Source: Ixodes scapularis (Eukaryota > Arthropoda > Arachnida > Ixodida > Ixodidae). From it: 64,000 nucleotides of DNA. The notes beneath the pieces are model-generated. The model was not told where the DNA came from, made no database searches, and saw only the letters and a list, made by a program, of their open reading frames with translations. Of the stretch, positions 53,000-64,000 are shown in pieces. Position 1 is the first letter of the stretch. Each line of letters opens with the position of its first letter. Both the position numbers and the translations under genes were made by a program. Location: the NCBI RefSeq assembly GCF_016920785.2, contig NW_024609880.1, positions 53,572,121 through 53,636,120 of the forward strand, read 5' to 3'.

Positions 53000-54912
53000 G
53001 AACACATTTGTCCGCTATTGTAGGTGATGCATGCCGCACGCACTCTGGTCCTCGCAAAATTAACCAGAAAAATTACTTGTCTGAACTTGACCATCCCTTA
53101 TTTTGATGCTGTTTTTTAATTGTCACTACTACCTTGTAAAATGTCCTGGACCAACTTTTGTTTCACAAGAGAACAAAGACTAGATCAAATACTTTAAAGT
53201 GTGAGGAGTTCGACAGAGACGGAGTTATACTTCAAAAACTCCACCACAAAGAAGTGACTGAACTCGATCCTTGCTACACTCGGAGCCGTATATTTGGAGA
53301 GTCTGGCGAGTGGGTGTGGCGACGAAGTGAAAGTGAAGGAAAGGGAGGAGAGCGCCGAAGGAGCAAGAGAGAAAGAAGGGAGCAAAGTGGAGACGACCAC
53401 CATTTTGACTCAACGCTGTCGGCGCAGAGCACTGTTGAGACTACGCATCATCTGCTATGGGCTTATTCCTTTCTCGCCTGAATCAAAGCTTGCGTTCAAA
53501 CATGGAGAAACTTAATTCGTTAGCTTTTTAAACCACCGAGGAATAACGCTGTATAATTTTCTTGCCAGAGCCTGCCAAATAAAAGGAAAGAGCCGAAATT
53601 TGGATGTCGATCCCATACATTCCGTCAGGCGCGTGAATGAAAATGGCAGCCCTCCCCGCTCAGCTTGGAGCAGCCGGGTGTTCACGCGCATGTGCTCACG
53701 TCTTTCACTCTGCTCCGCGGGCTGATTGGCTCACTCGGGAAAGAGGCGTTACGACGGCGAGATCATAGACTGTCCAAACACTCCCCATATACAGCTCTAG
53801 CTACACTTTGTTTCACTGCAACTTGGCAAAGAGCAAACGCTTTGGCTCCTTCGAGTCAGTCAGAGCAACGGAGGCAAAGCATGTGACAGCCCTTACCAAA
53901 GGTACAGTGGCAAGAGCATAATCCAAAGAAGTTGCAGATGGGAAAGAGGAACTCACCTCTCATCCGGACCCTTTTTTCGTGCTTCCCATACGTTGCTTTC
54001 CTCCCCCTAGAAAACTAGCTACATCACTCAAGATTCGGAAAAAAGTGGCTCTCCTCTTTGACAATGCTACACGCAACTAGTGCGATGGGGTATGGTGATC
54101 TGTCTCACTCCGATTCACTGATTGGCTCACTGGGACCGTAGCCTTCGCCATTTGAAAAGGTTTGGTGAGGCGCAGTGTAGTCTGAGGTGTCAGTTTCTCG
54201 GGTTGGCTGGCACAAACTAGTTGTGGCGTACGAGCGAGGTCTTGAGATCAGGCCGTCCAGATATACAGACTGGTTCACGCATATGCATTTGAGTGTGATT
54301 GGCTGGGTTGCAACTGCTTACAATGAGGTAACACTGATGCCATCTATCCGATATTCTGCAGTATTGGCAAGATCAAGTCTACACACTATCTATGAGAAAT
54401 TATCTCCTTTAACGTTGCCAAAATTATTTCAAGCATACGATGAAAGAATGATGAATGAAGTATTGTTGCGGATGGAAGAGGCTCGACCAACGTAAAACTG
54501 ATAATAAAGGTTTAATCTGTGAACTTGTGCCAGAAACAAAAGAAAGAACGAGCATCGAGAAAAAGCGTCGGGGTGTCGGCAAGGCCATACTGGGCTCGGT
54601 ATTGAACATTCCGCCTAGAATGCTGAAGCATCGGACACTCAGGAGACTGACTCGGCAAGGTCATGTCTGCCTCCTCACTAACCCTCTAAAAGTATGGAGA
54701 AGCGTTCCGTCCCGGCCATGCACGCGGCAATATATGTGAAGATTGGAAGTGTTTTCAGGGCTGCCGGATAGAAGGCACCGGTGTTTTCTCTCAGCGTCAG
54801 TGGTTACGAGCAGTTGCCACGCAGTTGATCGCAATCAAGCGGAAATGTGTGAATCAACCTTTAGCGTTAGCAGGAGCCCTGTGTGACCCGTGACCCTGTG
54901 CGGTGTGTGCAG
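52999..54912. other. Intergenic sequence before first recognised 4EHP exon
   Basis: No exon assigned. A repeat-family member is near 54263-54335 (TTCACGCATATGCATTTGAG, then TGTGATTGGCTG and CAACTGCTTACAATG). The 4EHP promoter and first exon should be here or further left, but no short N-terminal coding exon could be recognised. Confidence 0.45.
54263..54335. repeat. Dispersed repeat member (TGCATTTGAGTGTGA family)
   Basis: Contains GACTGGTTCACGCATATGCA, TTTGAGTGTGATTGGCTG and CAACTGCTTACAATG, in the order seen at 8955-9010. Confidence 0.5.
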
Positions 54913-54988
54913 GCTGGCCCAAGACGAGTCGCAGGGGGACGACGGGGAGGCGGTGGTGGGCCAGCAGAGACAAATCATGGCTGCTCCG
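54913..54988 (+). CDS. 4EHP (eIF4E2) N-terminal linker exon
   Basis: A 76-base exon between TGTGCAG and the donor GTAGGC. It encodes LAQDESQGDDGEAVVGQQ then RQIMAAP, an acidic and then neutral linker like the poorly conserved N-terminus before the cap-binding core of 4EHP. It ends in phase 0, matching the next exon. Since this part of the family is variable, the call rests on splice sites, frame and position only. Confidence 0.6.
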
Positions 54989-56159
54989 GTAGGCACTCCC
55001 TGCTCTTTGGACCGACGGGTGCCCCGAGACTGGGACCCCATTTTGAAGCGACAGGCTTGCATGGGAACGCTCGACGGAGCTTTCTTACTCGTGCTATGCT
55101 CGCTGCATGAAGTCCTGGTGTTATGGTGTTGCATGACGTCACGGTGTCACATGATGTCATGGTATTGTGTGATGTCAGTGTCATATGATGTCATGGGATG
55201 TTACATTGTCAGATGATGCCACAGTGTCATGTGAGGTTACATTGCCACGTGACGCCACAGTGTCATGTGATGTGACAGCACAATTCCGCTGCTCAATTTA
55301 GAGAGAAATGTGTCCACATAATTTTGATAGGAAGTGATGCTTGTTAAAATCCCACAAGTGCTGTCGTGCCGTCGTTGCATTTGTTGAAATGTCTAGGCCA
55401 GGTGATTCTTTTTTGTGTATAGTAATAACAAGGCAACCACACCTGAATAAAAATATAAGCTCTTGCAACTAGTACGATCGGAAAATAATGCTTCGGCGAC
55501 AAAGGGCATTATTGTTTGACAATATTAACGTTAATGACAACGTCGTACCTGGATGATAAAGATAACTCTACAGTTTACCAAATAGGTAGGGGATCCGGAC
55601 GGAATTTATCTCTGAAAGGCTGTGTAGCTTAAATGGTTTTCTGTAAATTATTTAGGAGAGCTCTACGTCGGATAGAGCAAATCCAAAACACGAGGGAACA
55701 GTGGTTAGGGCGGTGGTTTTTGAACTGTGGGATGTGCCTCTCTGATAACGATGAAATGTCCTCAGCCTGGACATACAGTGTACAGTCTCCAAGTTATCTA
55801 CCTGAATATGAGAGGCATCTTAAAAAAAAAATGTTGAGCAAATTATTTTTTTTTTAAGTAATTAGCATTATCTGCCGTGGGCCACCCCACTTAGCTCTGG
55901 AAAGCTTTGTGATGAAGTTTGTCTTCCTGTCCATCGGTTCATTTACAAACCGCGTAATTTGGTTCTGAAGGTTTAGACAAAAGTTGACGCACGGTAATCC
56001 ACTCGTGCCAAAGAATTCAACAAGAAATTCTCTCGAGGGAAGGTTCCCTGACAAGGCGCTAAAACATGCTGTCTGCGATTCGGAAATGGGCCCGGAGTAA
56101 GGGGCGTGAAAATAGTGAAATTTCAGTTCGAGTTGAATTTGAATCAAATATTGTTGCAG
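54989..56159 (+). other. 4EHP intron with minisatellite
   Basis: 1.17 kb. It contains a degenerate 18-base minisatellite (55125-55275). The remainder shows an A run (55822-55831), a T run (55845-55855) and no exon. Acceptor TTGTTGCAG at 56159. Confidence 0.6.
55125..55275 (+). repeat. Degenerate 18-base minisatellite
   Basis: About eight units related to GTGTCATGTGATGTCACA, with variants such as GTGTCACATGATGTCATG and GTGTCATATGATGTCATG. A similar TGACGTC/TGTGACA-rich stretch of opposite orientation is at 42015-42130. Some units contain CRE-like TGACGTCA, probably by chance. Confidence 0.7.
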
Positions 56160-56300
56160 CTGACCGGCACCCCCGAGGAGCGTGGGGAGCACCGTCTCCA
56201 GTTTGCCTACTCCCTGTGGTTCTCCAGGAGGGCACCGGGCAAGCAGCCCAACAACCAGCGCTACGACCAGAACCTCAAGCTGGTCTGCACCTTCGACACC
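56160..56300 (+). CDS. 4EHP (eIF4E2) cap-binding core, first exon
   Basis: eIF4E2/4EHP binds the mRNA 5' cap but not eIF4G and so represses translation of selected mRNAs. The exon encodes ERGEHRLQFAYSLWFSRRAP, then NNQRYDQNLKLVCTFDT, aligning with the first part of the eIF4E fold. Two class II marks are visible. The Trp43 position of eIF4E is Tyr (FAYSLWF). The Trp56 position, which stacks on the cap, is Tyr (QRYDQNL). Both ends are phase 0, acceptor GCAG, donor GTGAGT at 56301. Confidence 0.93.
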
Positions 56301-56765
56301 GTGAGTGCCGCCGAGCAGTTACGCCGAAGCGCACCGCTTCGTCACCGCGTCTGCCATGACCACCGGGCACTTATACTGGTACCGGAGTGACTCGCTTCGG
56401 CTTTCGTAAAAATCAAAAGGAAGTATCTTACGAGATACATCCTCCCGAGTGACTCGTTTCGGCTTTCGTAAAAATCGGGAGGAAGTATCTTACGAGATAC
56501 GTAGCCCGGACATACCGAGTAAACTCGTGTGCTCAGCTACAGAGGTCAAGCCTGAAAGAGTGGACAAGGACAAGCGTGGCCTCGTTCACTCCTTCGTGTT
56601 TCGTTCTCCATGTTTGCACATACAAGTTTATTCGGTACCACGAGCCAACCAGTCCAACAATGAGTCTCGCTAGGCCCAGAGATAGTTTACCATTTTCGGC
56701 GGCACATTGAATGCTTTCGAAAAACTTCCAAGTTATCGTGGCTCACCAGATCCCGAGTAGTTGGG

Positions 56766-56845
56766 CACAACTTGGTTTACACGTTTGCGCTCGAGCGTCA
56801 TTGGCTGTGTTTCAATTACCCGTAGCTGCTTACGACATGGGAACA
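56766..56845. repeat. Dispersed repeat member (third copy)
   Basis: Contains TTGGTTTACACGTTTGCGCT, CGAGCGTCATTGGCTG and GTAGCTGCTTACGACATGGG, in the same order as the other two copies. Confidence 0.5.
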
Positions 56846-57063
56846 TGACACTAGACCAGAAATTCTTTGTAGTATTTGCGATATTAAATTTCACATTATT
56901 TATGGAGAAAGCGTGTGAACGCTTTTTCTTCGTCAGCCGGTGACTGGGCCGTGTGGATGCGAAGCACCAATTCGTTTCATAGTTATAGTCGGTGGCGTGA
57001 TAAGAATAGCGAGGTGGTGATTCAGTTGTTCCGCCTCGAGCGCGAGCTACCTACTTTCGATAA

Positions 57064-57796
57064 TAGGGAGTTTTAGAATAGCGCACGCTAAAGCTTTACA
57101 TACACAAAGAATAGCGTCATTGCCACTGCACAGGTGCCGAACGCTAACCACGTTTTGCGCTTTGCATGCGCTATTTTTTGGAAATTGCGTGCGTACACAA
57201 AGAGTCTTTGCGCTCCTCCAAGGAGGATTCGTGACGAGCAGTTGGCTAAAGCCAACACGAGCGCAGTTAAAAAATGGCGACTCTCAGGACCATGGCTGCA
57301 GCTGTTTTGGCAGCATCATGAGCGCGTCGGCGGCGGTATCTTCGCGACGGCGATTTTAAATACGGGACGATATTGCACTCGGTTTGGAAAACCCAGTAAG
57401 GTGGACAACTTCACCGGCGACTTGATGCTTGCGACACGCGAACATTTCTCGGCGAAGGTACGGTGCACGAAGGTCAGTACACGAGACTCCTCTTGTTGAG
57501 GCAACGCAAGCGGACACGACCGGTCGACCGTTCGCGTCGCATTCCCATGTTTAAATAAATCTAAAATGTTACTCTGAACAAAAAAGACTTGTTTCTTCTC
57601 AAGTTACAGCATTTCGTGTGTGAAATAAAAATTGACTACCTTGCTGGCATTTCAAGCGCAAGATGCTTTGACTTATTCGTCGTGGTGTGTTCTAGAATTC
57701 TATTTTAGAACACACTTGCATATCATGCGCTAACACAAGTGCTAAATTTAGCGCAAGCATGCACTAAAATTGTGTACGTTATTCGAAAACTTCCTA
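57064..57796. mobile_element. Miniature element with TAGGGAGTTTTAGAATA ends
   Basis: Left TAGGGAGTTTTAGAATAGCG and the complement of the right TAGGAAGTTTTCGAATAACG match. GCGCTAAATTTAGCGC (about 57740) is a nearby internal palindrome. TA duplicated at the edges. Same terminus as the 98-base element at 33798. The 733-base interior holds a frame without recognisable family. Confidence 0.65.
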
Positions 57797-58000
57797 ATAT
57801 GCCGGCATCTCATGAGCCTCGAGTGTGCATCTGAAAGAATATAGACAGAGGCACGGCTGGGCCTCTGTCGTTCCGCAGCTGTTTAGTTTTGTTTGTGAAA
57901 CTCATTCGGCTCATTCGTTCTGTGCATCTCGAAGGAAAGGTGTGGTGCAGCTCAAGAACCCGGTTTATCTGGGTGGCTCCTGGTTTGTGCTGGTGTGCAG

Positions 58001-58105
58001 GTTGAACAGTTCTGGAGGAACTACAGCCACCTCATGCGACCCTCGGAGTTGTCTGGACACAGCGACTACCATCTCTTCAAGGAGGGCATCAAACCCATGT
58101 GGGAG
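58001..58105 (+). CDS. 4EHP (eIF4E2) cap-binding core, second exon
   Basis: 35 codons in phase 0: VEQFWRNYSHLMRPSELSGH and SDYHLFKEGIKPMWE. It is continuous with CTFDT of the previous exon. The final MWE carries the Trp that stacks on the cap from the other side. HSDYHLFKEGIKPMW is highly characteristic of 4EHP. Donor GTGCGT at 58106. The following coding part (normally starting with a DDAN-like segment) was not found in the remaining 5.9 kb, so it lies beyond the window. Confidence 0.96.
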
Positions 58106-58266
58106 GTGCGTGTGACCATCTATGCTTGTTCATTCGTGCCACATGCGTGTTCCTGGAATTTCATAAAATTTGTTTGTGGGGCGGGGTCCCTGTGACTGCA
58201 TTAGTGCACCCAATGCTCCTTTTCGACAGTTACCCTTATACCAGTGACTCGGGAAATCTTGTTATG

Positions 58267-60533
58267 CAGTTGAACCTTGATGTAACGAACCTCACTGTAA
58301 AAGAATCCCAGTTTAAACAAAGTACCACATTTTTCATAACTTTTTGCACATAGAAAACTGTATTTTAGCCTGATATAACGAAGTAATTTCTTTGGCTATT
58401 TCAATATAACGAAGTGGCATCGCCGTAAAATACCAATAAAAAAAGGCCCTAAAGGAATATTTCAAAAAAAGGAGTGAAGAATGTAAAAAAAATTTACTGT
58501 GACTGCGAGTGCTTGAAAATGTCACTTCACACGGACAGGCCTCGGAGCGTGACGCGGGCAGCACTGGGAGGCGAAGTCGCAGAAAGCGCCATCTCGGAGA
58601 ATACCCACAAGGTGCCTCTGTTGAGTTTGGAGTGCATGATGTGTGGTGTTGAGCGAAGACGAGAGGGGGCGCAAGTGTAACCTGCATACTTTCCGTGCTG
58701 GTTCGGGCGTTCCAGTCCGTGTTTAGGCCTCGTTTTGTTGCTTGCTTTGCTTTGCTTCTCTCATCCGACTGTACATACTTCGTCCTCTCTCAGGTGCTTT
58801 GCCACCATGAGTGACGGTATACGCAAAGTGCTTTCACTTGAAGAGAAGTAAAAAATCCTGCAAGCCATTTCATACGGCGAAAAGAAGAAGAAGAAGGATG
58901 GTTGCGGCCTGATTTGAGATACCGCAGAGCTTGCTTTCGACGATTTTAAAAGTAAAAGAGAGTATCCTCAGTGCTCTGAAAATTGGCACAATTTCCCAGT
59001 GAGAACGGCTGAAGCCCGCCTCCTACCCAGACGTGGACAAGGCAGTTTTCTCCTGGTTTGTGGATACCCGGGCACTAGACGTTGCAATGAGTGGTGCTGT
59101 CATAAAGCAGAAGACGAAGGGCTTCGGATGCCTGTTGTACCACGATGACTTCAATGCAAGCAGTGGATAGCTCCATTGGTTCAAAACTCTGCACAAGATC
59201 GTCGGGACGATGGTGAGCGGAGAGTTGGCGCTGGCCGATGCACCTGAAGCTGCTGCTTGGCTTGAGAAAGAGATGATAGGAATCTTGACGCACTATCAGC
59301 CAGCAGACGTCTACAACACAGACGAAACGGGATTCTTCTACCAAATGCTTCCGAACCAGACGCTGGCTCTCAAAGGAGACCACTGCCACGGAGGAACACA
59401 GCAGGTCTGCGGATCACAGTTCTGCTGTGTGTGAACGTGGATGCCGGTGACAAGCGGTTGCCGTTTATTATTGGGAAGAGCAAGAAGCCGAAATGTTTTA
59501 GAGGTGCTTGAGAGCTTTAGATCGAGAACACTTTGAACTCGAAGGTGTGGTGGATGACCCGCGACATCTTCCAAGGTTGGCTCCAGAAGTTCGACGAGAA
59601 GATGAGGGATGACTACCCCAGTGTGTGCCTGGTGCTCTACAACTGTTCTGCCCACCACATTGAGGACCTGGAATTGACCAACGTGGTGCTGAAGTTTCTT
59701 CCACCCAACTGCACGTTGCTGATCCAGCCGCTCGACCAGGGCATCATAAACAGCGTCAAGTGCTCGTATCAGCGGCGGCTGATTGACAAGCTTCTGCTCG
59801 ATCTTCGCTTGAAGCACCAAACGCAAGTGGACATCTTTCAAGCTTTCGAGATGCTTTCTGCTTTGTGGAAGGTCACAGCGAAGGTGGTCATCAAGAACTC
59901 CTCAGGAAAGCTGGCTTCGAAACACCAGCAGCCAGTGCCGCCGAGGAAGTGGACAGCGAGGAACCAAAGGGAGGGCCTTCGTCCTCCTCTACCATTCCTA
60001 GAGAAAGTGAGTGCGATGAAAGCCGAGAAGCTGTCCTGGAGGAAGACGAGCACGACCAAGAGGCTCTTTTGGGTGTATGGTAGTTCCTTCACAGTAACGG
60101 AGTCGTTTTGAATGGTGTCACTTTGGAGGACTTTCTCTATGGGGACTCGTGTGTCGTCGGGACGGAAGAAGTTACCGATGCTTCCATCACGAAGGATGTG
60201 CTTGGCGAATGGGAAAACGATAACAGCGAGGCGGACACCGAAGACACTTGCGAGGGGCCGGGCAGCCGTGAAGTGCTTGACGCGATTGACGTGCTGGGGC
60301 GGTAGACCAGTGCACATGAGCAACAACAGGCGATGCATGCAATTCGAGTGTTTGAACGCCATGTGACGCCTATATTAGTGTTGCAAAAGTTGCTGGCTTC
60401 TGGTGAGTGTTTGCACCCGTAACACATCTCATTGATTTTTTACGTGCTAGGCACCGAATTTTGATGTAAAGAAATTCAATGTAACGAAGTAAATTGTGGA
60501 TTTTACCAACTTTGTTAAATCGAGGTTCAACTG
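58267..60533 (+). mobile_element. Tigger/pogo-type DNA transposon
   Basis: Ends are inverted repeats: CAGTTGAACCTTGATGTAAC (58267) and, complemented from the right, CAGTTGAACCTCGATTTAAC (60533). A second internal match, CGAAGT/ACTTCG, sits at 58379 and 60484. TA follows at the right edge; the left has TATG, so one TA is probably mutated. The 2267-base length and CENP-B-type transposase are those of Tigger elements. It lies in an intron in the same orientation as 4EHP. Confidence 0.88.
58807..60305 (+). pseudogene. Broken Tigger/pogo transposase
   Basis: Starts GCCACCATGAGTGACGG, giving MSDGIRKVLSLEEK then an in-frame TAA (58849), and further stops and frameshifts follow. Recognisable pieces are VYNTDETGFFYQMLP (first catalytic Asp, around 59312), a DAGDKRLPFIIGKSKKP block, LVLYNCSAHHIEDLEL (around 59627) and FLPPNCTLLIQPLDQGII (third catalytic position). 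At the second catalytic position the usual Asp (DN.SAH) is Tyr (YNCSAH), so catalysis is lost apart from the frame damage. An acidic C-terminal frame ends at 60305. Confidence 0.85.
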
Positions 60534-63500
60534 TAATTGATTTGTGACCGTATTTACTTAGTCACCGAATGGGTTTTCAGAGTGCCAAAACTCCCAAGCT
60601 CTGCGCTGTGGCACTCAAATTCATCCGTATGCGTGCCGCCATTTGAGAGCCTTGCATAGTACGCTGTACGATAACTACTCATTGTGCGCTGTTGGCATTG
60701 TCAACAGGTCTTTCAGGTAAGTGTGTGGTGCTGTGAATAGCCACCATATACCAATTACAACATCATTTACATTGCAGTCTAGCTGCACTCGTGTAATCAT
60801 TACTCCACGGTTCACATTAAAGACACCAGGCTAGCTGTTGACCGCACTGGTAAAATATCTCATTTTCAGGTGAGACACCTATCACTCTCTAAATATCCAG
60901 AAAGACCAATAATTCACTCGATGAGGGTGGTCTGGGCCGTGTTCCCATTGCAGTGGCTAACTTCATCACTCTAAGCTTAGCTGCTGCTTCTGTAATTGCA
61001 TTAAGCCGCTGGCATTTTGTTTTTTTGTTCACGCTTTTTGAGCATTCAAAAGACCGTCGTATGAAGGCAGCAGAATTTTCTCGATTTATTTACTACTGCA
61101 TAAAGATGTTCAGGACGACAGGAACACGGTAGAATAAAACTGTCTCAAGTGCTTGTGATAGCTTGACAATTGCTTTGCTGGCCATATGAAGCTTGCAGCG
61201 AAGTCCAGTAATGATTTTCTTGTAACAATTCCTAAGGCGATTGGCAGTCGATGCGGTCTCTGCGCAAGGTTAAGGCAGACAAATGAAACTGATGGTGAGT
61301 TATCAGAATGGCTCTATTTAGAGAATCAATGATTCTCTAAACGGCAAACACTAGTTTGTGTCATCGTTCATACTACCTGAGGAGCAAGATGCATCTCTTT
61401 CACTCGGGACATCAAGTGACATACCTCTATAAGATTGTACTGTGAGGGCTTCATTATTTTTGTTTTGTGGCACAAAACAAACTACAGAGCAATTCCTTGC
61501 ATTGTTTTTAACACTTCATACGAAGCGAAGCAATTTGAATGGTGCAATCGAATGCTTATTCAGAGGCTGCCGTTCTTCCACCAATCATTGTTCGTGCCAA
61601 GCTAAGCTCGGTCAAAGCAGCCTTATCAGCTGCAAAGCAATGAGCAATACGTGAAAAAGACCAGTGAAATACACTCACCTCGCAAAGCTTGCTTCCTTGC
61701 TGTGTGCTTGGAATTTTTTCGTTTTATAATGGCAAGCCAAACGCTCCTCTACTTCACAGTAGCGTTCTTGCCTGACGGGAAGCAGAAGAGTCTTGCCATT
61801 CTCTGACATGTTTCGGCACCCAAAGGCAAGCGGGCACATGGAAGTCGCGAAATGCGGAAAAAGTAGGTGCGTCACTGCGCTAAGTGGCTGAGGAGTGACC
61901 CGGAGTGCTGCAGCAGAAGCTGGCCAGCCACAATATGGTGGCTCATGGCAGCAATTCGAAACGGTGATAATGATAGTAACAGCACGCGTGACTGCTGCTG
62001 TCCAATGGTGCTGCAGGAAATCAAAACATACACTGCTAGAGTGAGGCTATTGTCGGCAAAGCCTTAAAAAATGAGAATGCGGTTCTCTGACGCAGTATTC
62101 AGTGAGACTAATATATGAGGACCTTCCAAATGTCAACAACTAGTATTGTAAAAAAAAAAAGAAAAAAAGCTTTATCATGCTGACAAAGACTGGAGAGCAC
62201 GAAATGTGTTGTGAATGAGCTGGGCATGTGATATGTGTACATGTGATGTCACAAAACGTCTTAGTGTATCGCAACCATGGTGTAGGAAGACTGAGATGGA
62301 GTAATGCCATCTCCGGAGGCGTCAAACTTTCGTCCCCATTTTTTGTGCGCACCACCAATGGTGCCACGGGCGTTGAGGCCAACGACGTCCGTCTGCTACG
62401 CGCTGAGTGAAACGCTTGGCAAGTGCAGCGAAGCTTTGCACGTGCTGAACTGAATGTTGTAGTTAAACATGACACTTTTTAGGTGGCGGGGGATATACCT
62501 GGCGTTACATATGGCTATTCAAATAAACATATAAATGAAGGGCTCTTGGCCGGTATAAATTTTAATGTTCATGCATATGGCGCTTGCTTTCTTTGTTGAA
62601 GCAAGAAACGCATATGTGCTCTACTGTGAAATTTTTGAACATTGATGCGTGTTCACAGCAGACCTTCAGGTTCAAGTGCACTGTGCTCTTTATAAAATTA
62701 AAAAAAAAAAAAGATTATGTTATCGGCATACTTTTTAAGACATATTGTACATGTTCATGGACCACACCTACACACACTGTAAACTATACTTTATTTTTTG
62801 CGGGCTCAATATTTTGCGAGTTTAGCAAAGTGTGGTTTTCAGGGATATTTCTCCAATTGGGGTGGTACACTATGTACTATGTATTTGTCACCATGGGGAA
62901 ACCTTTTCACGGGATCTATTTTTTGCAATATTATTAAAGTTGCGAAATTCACGAAAATGAGGTTCTCTCAAAAGTTAGGTCGTTTATAGTATGTGAAAAG
63001 TACTTGCAGCTGGCGTGCTACTTTTTCTATCGCATGATTAAGCCAAAACGGTATATTAAAACTCTCTAATGGAGTTTACCGGAAGACAAGTCTCACTGAA
63101 CTTTAGTTCCTGTTTACAAACACAATGAGATGGACACGGCATAGATAAGTTTTGATGTGTGGATTTTGTTCATTCTGCAGAAAACTAATTTGTTGGCGTA
63201 ATTTACAAAGCTACTTTAGAAAAGAGCAACATTTGGCAAAAAAAGTTCAAAATAGTATTTAAAAAGTAGCTTTGCATAACAATCAGAAAAGCCTGAACAG
63301 AAGAAGAGGTTTAATTAGGCAGACAGTTTGCCAATTTCTTCCTGAAATGTTTGCTTATTAAGCCTGCTTGGCTCTTCAAACTTTTTTGGTCATTCCAGGA
63401 GAGGTGGTGGTGGTCTACTGGACTACCTTTGACAGCTTGCACAGATTTTGAGTTTTGTTTGCCTCGTTAAGTTTAAGCCGTTCACAATGCTGATGCATTT

Positions 63501-64000
63501 GCATCGCAACAAAGTAATGTAAACCTTGCACCATGATGTCCACTTTATGTTCGTGGTAAGGAAACGACGAGTGGAAAATGTTCAGTACATATTCGGTGGT
63601 TATGTTGTATGCATATTTCTGAATTCTTTCAATTCTTTTAGAATTGCAAACAATGTGAGAACTCGTGTTGGCTGGTGGCATGTGAGCTCCCTGAGCACTC
63701 CTTTGCTGAAAAAAACTAACAATCGTCGGGTCTTTTTTTTTTTTTTTTCTGTTTTTTTGCTGGGTAGCTGGAACAGCCCGGGAACTTCATTGGCCCCTCA
63801 TCTTTCTTGAGAGCGGCTTTCCAGAGTGCACTTACGAGGACGAGGCCCTTGCAGATAGCTTCCCACGATTTGGTCACAAACTTTTATTCTAAGTGTTTCT
63901 TGCAGACCGAAATATCTTGGCTGCAGCAGGCAGTCTTTACTTGGGATTGCATGACGCCATACTTTCAGGGAGTCCTCTTCCTTGGGAGCAGTAAAAAGGG

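Larger units (their letters stand above)
56301..58000 (+). other. 4EHP intron with two repeat members
   Basis: 1.7 kb. It holds a tandem duplication (GAGTGACTCGTTTCGGCTTT units at about 56386 and 56449), a dispersed-repeat member (56766-56845) and a miniature element (57064-57796). Acceptor GTGTGCAG at 58000. Confidence 0.6.
58106..64000 (+). other. 4EHP intron, incomplete at the window end
   Basis: Includes the Tigger-type element at 58267-60533. From 60534 to 64000 I see A/T runs (62149-62166, 62699-62712, 63730-63748) and unrecognised sequence, including open frames around 62140-62475 and 63415-63681 with no family motif. No eIF4E-type exon. Confidence 0.6.

Noticed and set aside
62140..62475. 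111-codon minus-strand frame considered as an exon
   Set aside because: No recognisable domain or convincing splice sites; left as unassigned intron sequence.

Overview
This window is eukaryotic genomic DNA. The genes are split by introns of several hundred bases to about 11 kb, splice signals are GT-AG with one GC-AG, and most of the non-coding sequence is transposon-derived. The gene set points to an arthropod: a matrix metalloproteinase (MMP) with an Mmp2-like glycolipid-anchor tail, an ST6Gal-type sialyltransferase, and a 4EHP cap-binding protein. The repeats resemble those of ticks (hammerhead-like motifs beside TA repeats, tRNA-derived SINE-like units, many fold-back elements). A chelicerate, probably a tick, is my best guess, but this is inference. 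I see no bacterial genes, CRISPR array or tRNA/rRNA gene.

Three protein genes are supported. (1) Positions 5780-17740, plus strand: seven exons of an MMP, from the end of the prodomain (cysteine switch, furin site) through the zinc catalytic domain, hinge and hemopexin domain to a hydrophobic C-terminus. Signal peptide and prodomain-start exons were not found. The third exon can also read through its splice donor into a short arginine-rich tail followed at once by a poly(A) signal, which would give a short form without hemopexin domain. (2) Positions 43743-21032, minus strand: six exons of a complete beta-galactoside alpha-2,6-sialyltransferase. The exon lengths add up to exactly 415 codons including the stop. 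Its third intron starts with GC. (3) Positions 54913-58105, plus strand: three exons of eIF4E2/4EHP, incomplete at both ends. The MMP and sialyltransferase converge tail to tail across about 3.3 kb; the sialyltransferase and 4EHP genes are divergent.

The rest is a dense mosaic of mobile DNA. It includes a 5.7-kb DNA transposon with about 770-bp terminal inverted repeats and a transposase broken by three stop codons and a frameshift (47213-52925); a 2.27-kb Tigger/pogo element with a dead transposase inside a 4EHP intron (58267-60533); a hAT-type element with a perfect 8-bp target duplication inside an older fold-back element (3202-4280 in 3059-4322); a second hAT-like element (27211-27780); and more than a dozen palindromic miniature elements, some in tandem or sharing a TTAA target. 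Two hammerhead-ribozyme-like motifs adjoin TA repeats. The three genes do not form a pathway; they act separately in matrix proteolysis, Golgi glycosylation and mRNA translational repression.
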